64,000 nt of DNA from Methanolobus psychrophilus R15. GTDB lineage: Archaea; Halobacteriota; Methanosarcinia; Methanosarcinales; Methanosarcinaceae. The translations under genes and the position numbers were made by a program. Below, one piece after another: positions 16,125 through 25,201 of this stretch (positions are counted from its first letter, which is position 1; each line of letters starts with the position of its first letter). The notes under the pieces are model-generated. The model worked only from the letters and a program-made list of their open reading frames with translations. It was not told where the DNA came from and ran no database searches. The stretch covers positions 744,001 through 808,000 of the forward strand of contig CP003083.1 of NCBI GenBank assembly GCA_000306725.1, written 5' to 3'.

Positions 16125-16290
16125 CTAAAACAGTACAATCCAAGGTAGATGAGGCGCCTGGAAACCACCACGCTTTAAGGCGCCTCTCTCCTAACGAATC
16201 CGAGATGTTCCCCAACATCTCTCAATTAATCCACTCCCAGATTGCGGCTCATTCCCCACGACCCGCAACACATACAACGTCCTATTTTTA
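16125..16290 (+). ncRNA. Candidate structured C-rich small RNA
   Basis: Three stem-loops follow one another: 16151-16186 (GAGGCGCC/GGCGCCTC), 16202-16221 (GAGATGTT/AACATCTC with a CCCC loop) and 16242-16268 (TTGCGG/CCGCAA). A run of five T at 16285-16289 follows. A TATA-like TTTATATTA at 16099-16107 would start a transcript near 16130. Loops and linkers repeat unpaired UCUCC, UUCCCCA and ACUCCCA motifs that are complementary to ribosome binding sites. Nothing in this stretch codes for protein. It may be a trans-acting small RNA of the type known in Methanosarcina; identity with a named RNA is not claimed. The remainder of 16000-16626 is AT-rich, and 16291-16626 should hold the marC promoter. 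Confidence 0.5.
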
Positions 16291-16626
16291 TATAACCTAA
16301 ACCTTGCACAATTTGGCTTGGCTGATTAATATTGTCTGATCGTTGAACATTGTACAAGATATGATATTCATACAATGCCTCTTATTTTAACGCCGTTGAA
16401 ACTTAAGCACTTATTATCCAATTTCATAAAGGAAAGAACATAAATCCTGAATATTAATAAGTAATATAAGTTACAGTCTGAAGGAACTATATCACTAAGC
16501 AATGGTACTTCTGAAACAGTATCGTTTACGTAATTCTATATATCTGCCAAATGACTGCTGGTGATTACGGACCACAAATGTTATTTATAGTAAAAATGTT
16601 TCTAAAAACGGTTAGGAGTAATCACA

Positions 16627-17268
16627 GTGCAGGACATGGCATTCTTTCTTGGCTCTTTTCTTTCCCTTTTCGCTATAGTCAGTCCCTTGAGCGGGGTTGT
16701 GACCTTTGTCTCGCTCACGAACAGCATAACATTTGAAGAGAAGAACATAATTGCAAATAAATCAGTGATACTTGCCTGTATCATAGCCCTCTTTTTTGCT
16801 TTTACAGGGGGCCTTATCCTGGATTTCTTCGGCATAACCATAGATTCGCTCAGGATAGCGGGAGGTGTCCTTCTCTTTGTAGTCGCGTTTGATATGATAC
16901 TTGGAAAAGTTTCCCGCGAAAGCATAACTGATAGCGAGATAGATAGTTCCATTGATCGCAGCGACATATGGATATTCCCGATAGCTCTGCCTCTTCTTAC
17001 CGGACCTGGAACCATATCCACAGTGATCGTGCTGATGAGCAGTGCGGCTTCTGTGATACAGAGCATCAGTGTCATTGTATCAATATTACTTACGTTCGCC
17101 ATCAGCCTTGTACTATTCAGGTTCTCAAGAAGGATATACAAATTCATGGGATATACCGGGATGCTGGTATTCACAAGGCTGATGGGCCTTCTGCTTGCAG
17201 CCCTGGCTGTTAATTTTATCGCGACTGGATTGTGGAATACATACGTGTCATTCATTACCCTCTCCTGA
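16627..17268 (+). CDS. MarC/UPF0056 family membrane protein
   Basis: This 213-residue protein has six hydrophobic segments and the MarC-family features: IVSPLSGVVTFVSLT at the first membrane segment and PIALPLLTGPGTISTVI in the middle. The family (also called SnatA/UPF0056) has been linked to small amino acid transport in one archaeon, but most members have no proven substrate. GTG at 16627 is chosen because AGGAG lies about nine bases upstream; ATG at 16636 is an alternative. It precedes the P-type ATPase by 80 bases in the same direction. Confidence 0.9.
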   Translation: MQDMAFFLGSFLSLFAIVSPLSGVVTFVSLTNSITFEEKNIIANKSVILACIIALFFAFTGGLILDFFGITIDSLRIAGGVLLFVVAFDMILGKVSRESITDSEIDSSIDRSDIWIFPIALPLLTGPGTISTVIVLMSSAASVIQSISVIVSILLTFAISLVLFRFSRRIYKFMGYTGMLVFTRLMGLLLAALAVNFIATGLWNTYVSFITLS

Positions 17269-17349
17269 GGTTTCTCTGAAAATTTCAAAAGAATACTAAC
17301 ATTTTTATTGCAGCTCTGCCTACCTTCTTAATAATTAGGGAGGAGCAGG

Positions 17350-20064
17350 GTGGCAGGAGAGGAGAACTTTCAGTGCACTTCCAGGGGTGACGAACATACC
17401 ATTGAACTGGAAGAGTTACTTCAAAGGCTTAACACGGGAGTTGAAGGACTTTCCACGGAAGAGGCACTTCGGTGGAAAGAGAGCTGCGGTGCTAACGTAC
17501 TTAAGAAAAAGAAAAAAGAAAGTCTGCTGAGAAAGTACTTCAAACAGTACGGGAACTTCTTTGCAATCCTGCTGCTTTTTGGTTCTGCACTTTCATTTAC
17601 TGCCGAATACCTGGACCCCGGGCAGGGCAATATATTCATTGCTATTGCCCTGCTCGGGGTGGTCATACTTAATGCGACATTCACGTTCATCCAGGAATAC
17701 CAGGCCGAAAAGATAATGGAAAGTTTCCAGAACCTCATGCCGCCAACTGCCAGGATACGGCGTGACGGAGAGATCGTGGAGCTGCCGGCCTCAGAGATAG
17801 TTGCAGGTGATGTAGTTTACCTGGAAGAGGGTGACAAGATACCGGCTGACGGCAGGATCATCGTCCAGAATAGCCTGAAAGTTGATAATTCTCCCATAAC
17901 AGGGGAGTCAGAGCCCCAGTTAAGGTCTCTTGAATGTACACACGATGACATGCTGGAATGCAGGAACATGGTGTTCTCCAGTACCCTCGTGCAGACAGGC
18001 AACGGGGAAGCCGTCATCTTTAGTACAGGTTCTGATACACAGATAGGAAAACTATCCCGGCTTACTGAGGAAACGATATCGGTTCAGACCCCTATAAGAA
18101 AAGAACTGGACCATTTTGTCAGGATAATATCCTCAATTGCTATTTTTCTGGGAATCGCATTCTTTATACTGGGTTTCTTCATTCAGGACACGTTCCTTGC
18201 CAGTCTCATCTTTGCCATCGGCATTATAGTCGCTAACGTTCCCGAAGGACTTTTGCCTACAGTGACACTGGCCCTGAGCCTAGCATCCAAAAGGATGGCT
18301 AAAAGGAATGCACTTATAAAGCAACTTGAATCTGTGGAGACCCTGGGTTCGACCACGGTAATCTGTACTGACAAGACAGGAACACTCACACAGAACAAAA
18401 TGGCTGTGAACTCGGTGTATACAGCTTCCGGCTATACAGATGCTCAAAAAGACGAAATTCCGCCGGAGATGCTTTTACGTGTTGCTGCTGTCTGCAACAA
18501 TTCAAGACTATCGGATGAGCAACCGGGATACAGAGGCGACCCTACCGAAGGCTCGCTGCTTGTCTACATAAAAAGGTTCAAAGATATCCGGGATATTCAG
18601 AATGAGTATACCAGATTAGCTGAATATCCCTTCGATTCCAGAGTAAAAAGAATGCAGGTCATCTGCAAAACCCCTGAAGGGAACATGGATTCCTACCTAA
18701 AGGGCGCTCCTGAAGTGCTTCTTGAAATGTGTGACCGCATGATGGTGGAAGGAAAGGAGAAAGAGCTCAATGACCTTGAAAAACGAGAACTGGAAGAGGA
18801 GTACCTGAAAATGGCAAAACGGGGTGAGAGGGTACTTGCATATGCATTCCGGAAAGCTGAGGAAGTGAGAGAATATAAGGATAACTTCATCTTCCTGGGA
18901 TTTTCCGGTGCTCTGGACCCTGCACGTCCCGAGGCGAAAGATGCGATCAACAGGTGCTACCGTGCGGGCATCAAAGTTGTTATGATCACAGGTGACCACC
19001 CTGTTACCGCAAAATCCATAGCCTCAGTGGTCGGGCTTACCAATGAAGAAGGGGAAGCAGTAATGATAACAGGCCCGGAACTGGAGCTACTGTCAACGGA
19101 GGAGCTCACCCGGAGACTGCAGGCAAGAAGCATAATATTTGCCCGCACCTCTCCCCTCCAGAAACTGAAGATAGTAAAAGCTTTCCAGTCTGCGGGCGAA
19201 ATAGTAACGATGACAGGGGACGGGGTGAACGATGCTCCTGCTATCAAGAATGCAAATATGGGCGTTGCCATGGGCAGCGGCACCGATGTTGCAAAGGAGT
19301 CTGCAGATATGGTCCTGCTTGATGATAATTTTGCAACTATTGTCAATGCTGTGGAAGAGGGCAGGACCGTGTTTGATAATATCAAAAAGTTCATTGCATA
19401 CATCCTGACGAGCAATGTTCCTCAAATACTTCCCTTCATAGCCTTTATGCTGCTCGCACTGCCTCTGCCTATGAACGTGCAGTTAATCCTCGCAATAGAT
19501 CTTGGTACAGACATATTACCTGCCATTGCACTTGCCGTGGAAAAAGGAGAAGGGGATATCATGAAGCGTCCACCCCGCTCCGGCAAAGAGAAACTGCTCA
19601 CGCCACAGGTGTTGCTGACATCTTACGGGCTTAAAGGCCCTATAGAGGCAGCTGCAGGCTTTGCCTGTTACTTTGCAGTCCTAACCGGCGGTGGATGGAG
19701 CTGGGGTCAGCAGCTTGGTCTTGCAGATCCGCTTTACAGGCAGGCTATAACAGCTTTCTTCGCTGCGGTGATCATCTGCCAGATAGCAAATGTGTTCACA
19801 TCAAGAACTAGAAGGCAGTCCGTTTTCACAAAAGGGGTTTTCAGCAACAGGATGGTGCTCATTGGTATAGCCAGTGAGCTGCTGATACTGGCCTTCATAA
19901 TATTCCACCCTTTTGCAAACAAGATATTCAATACTGCACCTATCCCACTGGAATATGTACTGCTGGCTATACCGTTTGCGTTGTTGCTGTTTGCAGCCGA
20001 TGAGCTAAGAAAATATCTCATCAGGCACGGCTCAACACCAGTCAGTAGTTTACTTGGATGGTAG
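17350..20064 (+). CDS. Cation-transporting P-type ATPase, type IIC (Na+/K+-ATPase)-like
   Basis: This 904-residue pump has the N-terminal cation ATPase domain, the A-domain TGES motif (ITGESEPQ), the phosphorylation site CTDKTGTLTQNKM (Asp 341), the nucleotide-binding KGAPEVLL and the hinge MTGDGVNDAPAIKNANMGVA. The membrane segment 4 motif NVPEGLLPTVTLALSLASKR and the following KQLESVETLGSTTVI closely resemble Na+/K+- and H+/K+-ATPase alpha subunits, more than the PEGLPAV of Ca2+ pumps. Ion specificity is inferred; K+/Na+ handling is plausible in a salt-tolerant methanogen. The start is GTG at 17350 behind GGGAGGAG. No beta-subunit gene is nearby. Confidence 0.93.
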   Translation: MAGEENFQCTSRGDEHTIELEELLQRLNTGVEGLSTEEALRWKESCGANVLKKKKKESLLRKYFKQYGNFFAILLLFGSALSFTAEYLDPGQGNIFIAIALLGVVILNATFTFIQEYQAEKIMESFQNLMPPTARIRRDGEIVELPASEIVAGDVVYLEEGDKIPADGRIIVQNSLKVDNSPITGESEPQLRSLECTHDDMLECRNMVFSSTLVQTGNGEAVIFSTGSDTQIGKLSRLTEETISVQTPIRKELDHFVRIISSIAIFLGIAFFILGFFIQDTFLASLIFAIGIIVANVPEGLLPTVTLALSLASKRMAKRNALIKQLESVETLGSTTVICTDKTGTLTQNKMAVNSVYTASGYTDAQKDEIPPEMLLRVAAVCNNSRLSDEQPGYRGDPTEGSLLVYIKRFKDIRDIQNEYTRLAEYPFDSRVKRMQVICKTPEGNMDSYLKGAPEVLLEMCDRMMVEGKEKELNDLEKRELEEEYLKMAKRGERVLAYAFRKAEEVREYKDNFIFLGFSGALDPARPEAKDAINRCYRAGIKVVMITGDHPVTAKSIASVVGLTNEEGEAVMITGPELELLSTEELTRRLQARSIIFARTSPLQKLKIVKAFQSAGEIVTMTGDGVNDAPAIKNANMGVAMGSGTDVAKESADMVLLDDNFATIVNAVEEGRTVFDNIKKFIAYILTSNVPQILPFIAFMLLALPLPMNVQLILAIDLGTDILPAIALAVEKGEGDIMKRPPRSGKEKLLTPQVLLTSYGLKGPIEAAAGFACYFAVLTGGGWSWGQQLGLADPLYRQAITAFFAAVIICQIANVFTSRTRRQSVFTKGVFSNRMVLIGIASELLILAFIIFHPFANKIFNTAPIPLEYVLLAIPFALLLFAADELRKYLIRHGSTPVSSLLGW

Positions 20065-20080
20065 ATCTTTTAAAAAAGAT
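20065..20080. terminator. Short AT hairpin after the P-type ATPase
   Basis: ATCTTTT and AAAAGAT form a perfect 7-bp inverted repeat directly after the ATPase stop codon. It may end the upstream transcript before the glycogen operon, but AT-only stems of this size also arise by chance. Confidence 0.3.
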
Positions 20081-20158
20081 TTACGTTCAAACTGGTCAGA
20101 TATTCTCATATATCATAGTCAATATAAAGAAAATGTTAAAATGGGAGCTGGAAAAATA

Positions 20159-21955
20159 ATGGAAAGCAGGTTCATAGTCATAGCAGGTGAAGAAGCAGGA
20201 CCAAAATCGAATAAGATGGGAGGTATATGGAATGTTATCGATGCAGAGGCGAGGAACCTTGCACAGATGATAAGCGATGGAGTCCTGGGAGAAGGGACCT
20301 CGCCCCGGATCATAGTCGCGGGACCTTATTACGGACACAGCGGAGCTGACTGGAACAAAGGGCTGAACCGTATCACTGACATGAAGGTGTTCAGCGACTA
20401 TGAACCTGAAGGAGAACTGCTATCTGCACTGGAACAGCTTAATTCCAGAGGTATAGAGACACATGCAGGCTGCGGGAAAGCAGGCGATATCGATATCATT
20501 TACATAATGTTCAAAACAAACGACTTCAATATTATCAGTTCTGAATACAATGGAGAGAGGATGTCCCTCTCAAGCATGATAAAAGCTGAGGCGTACGACC
20601 TTGCAGGACTGGACTCGCTGCATTATGAAAGCATGAACAACGGAATGGAATATACGCATTATCTTAACTTGTCCTATGCCATATCGGAACTTGTCCGCTT
20701 ACTTGCAAACGCCGGCAGAACGGATGAGCCTGAATATAGTGACAGGGCAGTGTCAGAGTTTGCAGCCTCTCTTCTACCATCTGTGCAGGTTTCCCTTCAC
20801 TGCCATGAATTCGGGGTATTCTATGCGACCGCACGGCTTGAGAAGCTGGGTGCGAGCGTGCATACGGTGGCAACCTATCATGCCACTATACCGGGCAGGG
20901 TCGCAGGCCATCGCTCTATCCTGAAAATAAGGGAAAAGGACAGTTCCTGGGATAGCGGGGTGCCTGTCAATTTCGCAAAACTCGAATCGCTTTCATCACA
21001 TGCTGATGTAGTTACCGCTGTCGGGGATTCTACGCGCAAGGAAGTGAAACTGTTTTACGACATCGATCCAATAGTGGTGCGCAACGGTATAGATCTCAAC
21101 AGCACTGAGGTCGAATGGGCTAAAAAGACCATCCACCGAAAGAAGATACAGGAATTCCTGTCAGAGAAGATATACAATGTGTTCGACAGCAAGGTCATCC
21201 CCCCGGACAGGATAGTGCCCATTTTTTCCATCTCCCGGATAGAGATCGAGAATAAAGGCTATCCTGACCTGCTTGATTCCCTCGTGATACTTGACAGGAT
21301 GGTAAAGACCGAGATAGATGCAGGCCACCTTGATGAGAATTTCAGGGTCATCTGTTTCATTGTAGCTGCCCACGGGCCAAAGACCAATACCCCGGAGAAT
21401 TTCCCAATATATCTGCCTGAAGAGGTCCTTATCGGAGAAGAAATAAGGCTTCAGCAGATGATAGAATCCAGAGGACTTGATTGTTCCCGCATTCCTGGCG
21501 GAAGCAGGCATGTTGCTGCAGTGCTCTATCCCCAGTGGCTCTCTGAACATGACGGCGGACTGAACATGACCACTGACGAATTCATGTCCGGGTGCATCGC
21601 CGGTGTCTTTCCTTCAAAGTACGAACCCTTCTTGTTGACAGGACTCGAGGCCGGGAAAGAGGCAACCCCCAGTATCGTTAGCAAGATATGTGGTTTCAGT
21701 GACGCACTTAACACTCTCAAAAGACTCGTTATGGGAATGGGCGGGGTTATCGTTGTTGACAACATTAACCTTTCATACATTGAATCGATAACTGATTATG
21801 CGCTTGCAATGGATTATTTCATAGATACTTACATCGGCGACAAGGTCAAGTACAATCTGCTCTGCCAGGAAGCAAGCCTGCTTGCAAAGGACATGAACTG
21901 GAAAGCGCCAGCCAGGGAATACTATGAGCTTCTTACAGGTACAAGGATGGAATGA
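20159..21955 (+). CDS. Glycogen synthase, GT3 family
   Basis: This 598-residue enzyme matches the eukaryote-type GT3 glycogen synthases also found in archaea, which elongate alpha-1,4-glucan from UDP- or ADP-glucose. Evidence includes the N-terminal EEAGPKSNKMGGIWNVIDAE, the central HCHEFGVFYATARLE and TYHATIPGRVAGH, the IEIENKGYPDLLDSL region, and the C-terminal FPSKYEPFLLTGLEAGKEATP, the E-rich donor site. The ATG at 20159 best fits the family; in-frame starts at 20054 and 20141 are less likely. It is the first gene of a packed glycogen operon, and its TGA overlaps the next start. Confidence 0.92.
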   Translation: MESRFIVIAGEEAGPKSNKMGGIWNVIDAEARNLAQMISDGVLGEGTSPRIIVAGPYYGHSGADWNKGLNRITDMKVFSDYEPEGELLSALEQLNSRGIETHAGCGKAGDIDIIYIMFKTNDFNIISSEYNGERMSLSSMIKAEAYDLAGLDSLHYESMNNGMEYTHYLNLSYAISELVRLLANAGRTDEPEYSDRAVSEFAASLLPSVQVSLHCHEFGVFYATARLEKLGASVHTVATYHATIPGRVAGHRSILKIREKDSSWDSGVPVNFAKLESLSSHADVVTAVGDSTRKEVKLFYDIDPIVVRNGIDLNSTEVEWAKKTIHRKKIQEFLSEKIYNVFDSKVIPPDRIVPIFSISRIEIENKGYPDLLDSLVILDRMVKTEIDAGHLDENFRVICFIVAAHGPKTNTPENFPIYLPEEVLIGEEIRLQQMIESRGLDCSRIPGGSRHVAAVLYPQWLSEHDGGLNMTTDEFMSGCIAGVFPSKYEPFLLTGLEAGKEATPSIVSKICGFSDALNTLKRLVMGMGGVIVVDNINLSYIESITDYALAMDYFIDTYIGDKVKYNLLCQEASLLAKDMNWKAPAREYYELLTGTRME

Positions 21956-22935
21956 ACATGTCCGAGATACGCAAGCATTATTTCCTTGACAGGCACTGCA
22001 TAATAGCCACGGTCAGGGCTAAAAGGCCCTCTGCTCCAAAAGCATGCAATGATGACATACCCTCATCGGCCTGTGTATTTTGCAGTGGGCACGAAGAAGA
22101 GACGCCTCCTGCAACGTCAGTATATAAAAAAGGACAGGTGCTGAAAGACACTGATGGTCAGCGCGTGACAGGATGGGATATCCGGTGTATCCCGAACCTG
22201 TACCCTGCACTCTCCCCGGATGCCCCGGAAGCGGCAACTTCGGGTTTTGAGGTTCAGAGGGGCTACGGCTTTCATGAGGTCATCGTGGAGCACCCTTTGC
22301 ATGGCAGCAGGCTTCACCTGTTCTCCGATGAAGATATATTGCTTCTGATGCAGGTTTACAGGGACAGGGTAATGCACTACCAGTCAAAGGAAGGGATCAA
22401 ATATGTATCACTGTTCAAGAACTGGGGCAAAAAAGCAGGTGCCTCCCTTGACCATACACACTCCCAGCTCATTGCACTCCCACTTCTGCCTTCCGAAATC
22501 TCCGTAGAGCTACAGGCTATCCTTCATCTTGCAGAGTGCCCCTACTGTAATATAGTTAAAATAGAGAAAGGCAGTAAGAGGCAGATATACGAGAACAGCT
22601 ATTTCATAGTGATAGCTCCCTACTGTTCGGGAGTGCCCTATGAACTATGGATACTGCCACAACAGCATGTGCACCATCTGTCCGTATTAACCGATGAGAT
22701 GCTCCTTTCCCTGGGAGATTGCCTGAGATACGCGGTTTCAAGGCTGGATGCCACAATACCTGAGCTTGCATATAATTATATGTTCTTCCAGACAGAAGGT
22801 AACCCGGAATATCACTTCAACGCAAGGATACAGCCTGTCACATCCATAGCTGCAGGATTTGAGAAGAACACAGGCATTTACATAAACTCAATGCCTCCTG
22901 AAATAGCAGCCGATCACCTTATGGACAGAGCCTGA
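21952..22935 (+). CDS. GalT-like hexose-1-phosphate nucleotidyltransferase
   Basis: This 327-residue protein belongs to the galactose-1-phosphate uridylyltransferase branch of the HIT superfamily. It has zinc-type cysteines CVFCSGHEE, the segment YGFHEVIVEHP, and the active-site histidine triad GASLDHTHSQLIA. A second zinc-like pair, CPYCNIV, begins the C-terminal half. The family swaps UMP (or AMP) between sugar phosphates, and some plant relatives act as ADP-glucose phosphorylases. In this operon, which has no obvious glucose-1-phosphate nucleotidyltransferase, it may link glycogen breakdown to the nucleotide-sugar pool; that is inference. The start overlaps the glycogen synthase stop by four bases. 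Confidence 0.9.
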   Translation: MNMSEIRKHYFLDRHCIIATVRAKRPSAPKACNDDIPSSACVFCSGHEEETPPATSVYKKGQVLKDTDGQRVTGWDIRCIPNLYPALSPDAPEAATSGFEVQRGYGFHEVIVEHPLHGSRLHLFSDEDILLLMQVYRDRVMHYQSKEGIKYVSLFKNWGKKAGASLDHTHSQLIALPLLPSEISVELQAILHLAECPYCNIVKIEKGSKRQIYENSYFIVIAPYCSGVPYELWILPQQHVHHLSVLTDEMLLSLGDCLRYAVSRLDATIPELAYNYMFFQTEGNPEYHFNARIQPVTSIAAGFEKNTGIYINSMPPEIAADHLMDRA

Positions 22936-22960
22936 TAGACATTATGGACGGAGTAATATT

Positions 22961-24124
22961 ATGAAAACATTAAGAATTGCAATGTTTGCATGGGAAAGCC
23001 TTTATTCAGTGAATGTGGGAGGTCTTGCCCCTCATGTCTCAGAACTTGCAGAAGCCCTCGCACAAAGAGACCACGAGGTGCATATATTTACCCGAAATAA
23101 GGATATGAACCCCTACGATATTGTCAACGGGGTCCATTATCACAGGGTAGATCATTCGCTCTCCGGAGGTATAGTGCAACAGATGGACAGCATGTGTGAT
23201 GCCATGCACTCTGCTTTCTGGGAAAGTGTGCACAGGTTCGGCAATTTTGACGTTGTGCATGTACATGACTGGCATCCGGTGAATGTGGTCAGCAGGCTCA
23301 AAGCAGAGTCAGGGATACCTTTTGTTACCACCTACCACAGCACTGAATGGGGAAGGAACGGCAACGTACATGGCAACTGGTGGGAAGCTATGGAAATAAG
23401 CCACAGGGAATGGAGAGAAGGGTATGAGTCCTCTCAGGTCATATCAACTTCCAGGGCACTGAAAGCAGAGATCCAGCAACTATACCAGATACCCGACTAC
23501 AAGATATCGATAATACCCAACGGGCTTAATGAGAATAAGATGAAAATGGATGTCAATCCGGGAGAAGTGAAGTCCGCTTATGGTATCCACCCTTATGCAC
23601 CTGTGGTCCTGTTCGTGGGTCGGATGAATTACCAGAAAGGACCGGATCTTCTCATAAAGGCTATACCGAAAGTCCTTGAAAACAGGTGGGATGTGAGATT
23701 CGTCCTCATAGGTGAAGGCGAGATGCGACCAGTATGCGAGGACCTTGCACGCAAACTTGGCGTTTACAACAGCTGCCACTTCCTGGGCTATGCAAGCGAA
23801 AATACGAAAAAGGAGTGGGTGAACTCCTGTAACCTTATGTGCGTTCCAAGCCGCAACGAGCCATTCGGGATAGTACTGCTGGAAGCATGGGACGCAGGTA
23901 AGAACATTGTTGCAACGAATGCAGTAGAACTTATTGACAACTTCCATAACGGTGTGACAGTATATCAGACACCTGATTCCATTGCATGGGGGATCAATCA
24001 TGTGCTTGACAATTATGCTGACGGGCAGCTTGGCATGGAAGGAAGGAAACTCCTCAGGGATAAATACAATTGGGATAAGATAGCAGAAAAAACAACCAAA
24101 GTCTACCTGAAGGCAATCGAATGA
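22961..24124 (+). CDS. Glycosyltransferase, GT4 family
   Basis: This 387-residue GT-B enzyme has an N-terminal acceptor domain with YSVNVGGLAPHVSELAEAL and VVHVHDWHP, and a C-terminal donor domain with LFVGRMNYQKGPDLLI and the E-x7-E motif NEPFGIVLLEAW. It is in the size range of GT4 glucan or trehalose-related transferases. Placement in a glycogen operon suggests alpha-glucan synthesis as a second elongating or priming enzyme, but acceptor and donor cannot be read from the sequence. A GGAG ribosome binding site precedes ATG 22961. Its TGA overlaps the CorA start. Confidence 0.92.
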   Translation: MKTLRIAMFAWESLYSVNVGGLAPHVSELAEALAQRDHEVHIFTRNKDMNPYDIVNGVHYHRVDHSLSGGIVQQMDSMCDAMHSAFWESVHRFGNFDVVHVHDWHPVNVVSRLKAESGIPFVTTYHSTEWGRNGNVHGNWWEAMEISHREWREGYESSQVISTSRALKAEIQQLYQIPDYKISIIPNGLNENKMKMDVNPGEVKSAYGIHPYAPVVLFVGRMNYQKGPDLLIKAIPKVLENRWDVRFVLIGEGEMRPVCEDLARKLGVYNSCHFLGYASENTKKEWVNSCNLMCVPSRNEPFGIVLLEAWDAGKNIVATNAVELIDNFHNGVTVYQTPDSIAWGINHVLDNYADGQLGMEGRKLLRDKYNWDKIAEKTTKVYLKAIE

Positions 24125-25185
24125 AAAAAATAGCATCCGGAGCGTCAAAGAAAGTTGGCCTTGCCCCGGGGACAGTTATCCATGTAGGCGATACAAAAAT
24201 AAGTAAGCCCAAGATAACTCTGATCAGTTATGATAAGGATACGTTTGAAGAAAAGGTAGTTGAAAGCATTGAGGACTGCTTCCTCTGCAAAGACCAAAAG
24301 ACTGTATCCTGGATAAATGTCGATGGTGTTCACCAGGTGGACATCGTTGAGAAGATAGGCACGCACTTTGGCCTGCATCCCCTGGTGATGGAGGATATAG
24401 TCCACACTGAACAGCGTCCCAAGATGGAGGACTTCGAATCCTATATCTACCTGGTGTTGAGGATGCTGCAATTCGATGACGATACTTCGGTGGTGACCTC
24501 TGAACAGGTGAGCATCATCCTGGGCCCTGGTTTCGTGCTATCCTTCCAGGAAGTCGAAGGGGATACCTTTGATCATGTAAGGGAGAGGATCAGGAACTCA
24601 AAAGGACGCATCCGTTCCGCAGGAGCCAGCTACCTCGCCTATGCATTGATGGATTCGATCGTGGACAACTACTTCGTTGTGCTGGAAAAGATAGGCGAGT
24701 TCCTTGAAGTACTTGAGGAGGATATGATAGAGAATCCCACACCTGCTATCCTTCAGGATATCCACATGATCAAAAAGGAGATCATTTACCTGCGCAGGTC
24801 GGTCTGGCCCCTTCGGGAGGTCATCAACAATCTGGATCGCTCGGAATCCCCCCTTGTAGAGAAAGTGACGGTGGTGTTCCTCAAGGACCTGTATGACCAC
24901 ACCATAAGGATAATAGAAACTGCGGAAACTTACCGCGATATCACTTCCGGGATAATGGATGTCTACCTTTCGAGCGTCAGTAATAAGATGAACGAGGTAA
25001 TGAAGACCCTGACAATAATAGCCACCATTTTCATCCCGCTCACATTCATAGCAGGAGTTTACGGCATGAACTTCGAGCACATGCCCGAGCTGGACTGGGA
25101 ATGGGGATATCTTGCTGCCTGGACAATAATGGTAATGATATCCGTTTCCATGCTGATATACTTCCGCAGGAAGAGATGGCTTTAA
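24121..25185 (+). CDS. corA: CorA family magnesium/cobalt transporter
   Basis: CorA pentamers form a Mg2+ (or Co2+) channel. This 354-residue protein has the large cytosolic N-terminal funnel domain (HPLVMEDIVHTEQRPKMEDF), a long stalk helix and two C-terminal membrane segments. Between them is the selectivity motif YGMNF, and a basic tail ends the protein. The start ATG overlaps the stop of the GT4 gene (ATGA), so it is translated with the glycogen genes. This coupling of a divalent ion channel to glycogen metabolism is unusual. Regulation of CorA is normally by Mg2+ at the funnel. Confidence 0.95.
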   Translation: MKKIASGASKKVGLAPGTVIHVGDTKISKPKITLISYDKDTFEEKVVESIEDCFLCKDQKTVSWINVDGVHQVDIVEKIGTHFGLHPLVMEDIVHTEQRPKMEDFESYIYLVLRMLQFDDDTSVVTSEQVSIILGPGFVLSFQEVEGDTFDHVRERIRNSKGRIRSAGASYLAYALMDSIVDNYFVVLEKIGEFLEVLEEDMIENPTPAILQDIHMIKKEIIYLRRSVWPLREVINNLDRSESPLVEKVTVVFLKDLYDHTIRIIETAETYRDITSGIMDVYLSSVSNKMNEVMKTLTIIATIFIPLTFIAGVYGMNFEHMPELDWEWGYLAAWTIMVMISVSMLIYFRRKRWL

Positions 25186-25201
25186 ACAATAGCTGATCCA
25201 A

